A program made the translations under genes and the position numbers. A stretch of 64,000 nucleotides of DNA from Deltaproteobacteria bacterium HGW-Deltaproteobacteria-15 (GTDB taxonomy: Bacteria > Desulfobacterota > DSM-4660 > Desulfatiglandales > HGW-15), in the NCBI GenBank assembly GCA_002840535.1, contig PHBH01000048.1:41707-105706 (forward strand), given 5' to 3'. Shown here one piece after another: positions 63,736-64,000 of the stretch (its first letter is position 1; the number at the start of each line of letters is the position of its first letter). A model generated the notes under the pieces. The model saw nothing but the letters and a program-made list of their open reading frames with translations, had not been told where the DNA came from and made no database searches.

Positions 63736-64000
63736 AAGAAGAACCGCAGAATGTCAAATGTAGGACTTCAAGAATTGAAAGGAAAGGCAAGGCCGATAAA
63801 CAGCGAGCAGTAAGCGGGTATTCAAAGAGTTTGTAGGAGCACCCTCCCCAATCCTCCGTAGCAGTGCCACTGCGGAGGACGGGCCGGTTGTGATTTCTTC
63901 TGATCAGAGAGATCGCGATGAGGAGCTTGCTCCTTGTATGGTGAAATTAGAGTCATTTGTTCTTTGAAAAATTGAAGCTTCCATTTTTCGGTAAAACCAG
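63736..64000. other. Distal non-coding region with repeats
   Basis: About 265 bp to the window end with no complete gene. It contains GCCGATAA at 63792-63799 (possible sigma-28 -10 without a matching -35), a short AGCAGTAAGC unit, a hairpin with CCTCC/GGAGG and GCAGTG/CACTGC arms near 63854-63879, and a second copy of the dispersed repeat listed at 47457 (63886-63933). Confidence 0.5.

Noticed and set aside
63792-63799. Second sigma-28 promoter
   Set aside because: GCCGATAA is present but no -35 element stands at the right distance and no gene follows within the window.

Overview
The window is a chromosomal stretch of a Gram-negative, probably anaerobic or facultative bacterium, most likely Desulfobacterota (the former Deltaproteobacteria, close to Syntrophobacter-like lineages). 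This is an inference from family content, not from a marker gene. The supporting features are a TAXI-type TRAP transporter, a Chlamydia-type V-ATPase operon with a DUF2764 subunit, many NarL-type two-component proteins, a GlgE-type glycogen cluster, and intergenic arrays of 7-9 bp repeats. Coding density is high. I found no rRNA, tRNA, CRISPR array, prophage or complete insertion sequence.

Layout. 1-7.7 kb holds a GAF histidine kinase cut by the window edge, an FGE-fold lipoprotein or periplasmic protein, a TAXI TRAP transporter and an acyl-CoA synthetase. 7.7-15.3 kb is a seven-gene V-type ATPase operon (E, DUF2764, A, B, D, I, K; minus strand) whose K subunit carries residues of a Na+-binding rotor. 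15.6-21 kb holds a GlcD-like FAD oxidase, a 94-aa gene behind a sigma-28-like promoter and a c-di-GMP-I riboswitch with terminator, a five-domain S1 protein, an HMA-like lipoprotein with an in-frame TGA, and trpS. 21-26 kb has DUF2845, cobU, an OtsA-like synthase, a lytic transglycosylase and a baeRF-family protein. 26-31 kb contains four signalling genes: two NarL regulators, a REC-histidine kinase and a PAS histidine kinase.

31-40.5 kb has an EEP nuclease or phosphatase, a LonB-like protease with a USP, then KhpA, a coiled-coil protein, a phasin-like protein and a copper-type P-ATPase, and finally a cytochrome b5-DUF2231 membrane protein. 40.7-47.3 kb has a quinone-type methyltransferase/prenyltransferase operon, a primary-type sigma factor, two small unknown genes, an S2P protease with CBS domains and a CBS protein. 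47.5-58.5 kb is a trehalose/maltose-1-phosphate/glycogen cluster: TreT, DUF5752, GlgB, TreS-Mak fusion and GlgE on the minus strand, with a GlgA/GlgM-type glycosyltransferase diverging. 58.9-64 kb has a zinc-ribbon protein, pyruvate kinase, a DUF72 remnant, RpoH, Hsp20 and an HPF-cold-shock fusion.

How it fits together. Several modules concern energy and stress: an ion-pumping V-ATPase, carbon storage through trehalose to maltose-1-phosphate to alpha-glucan, and heat-shock and ribosome-hibernation genes. The most unusual items are the sigma-28/c-di-GMP-riboswitch control of a small unknown gene, the possible selenocysteine HMA protein, and a 206-bp MITE-like element abutting the treT stop codon. 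Separate intergenic arrays repeat one architecture (short-period repeats facing their own reverse complement) with unrelated sequences. Start codons were chosen by reading Shine-Dalgarno sites by eye; no alignment or database search was run.
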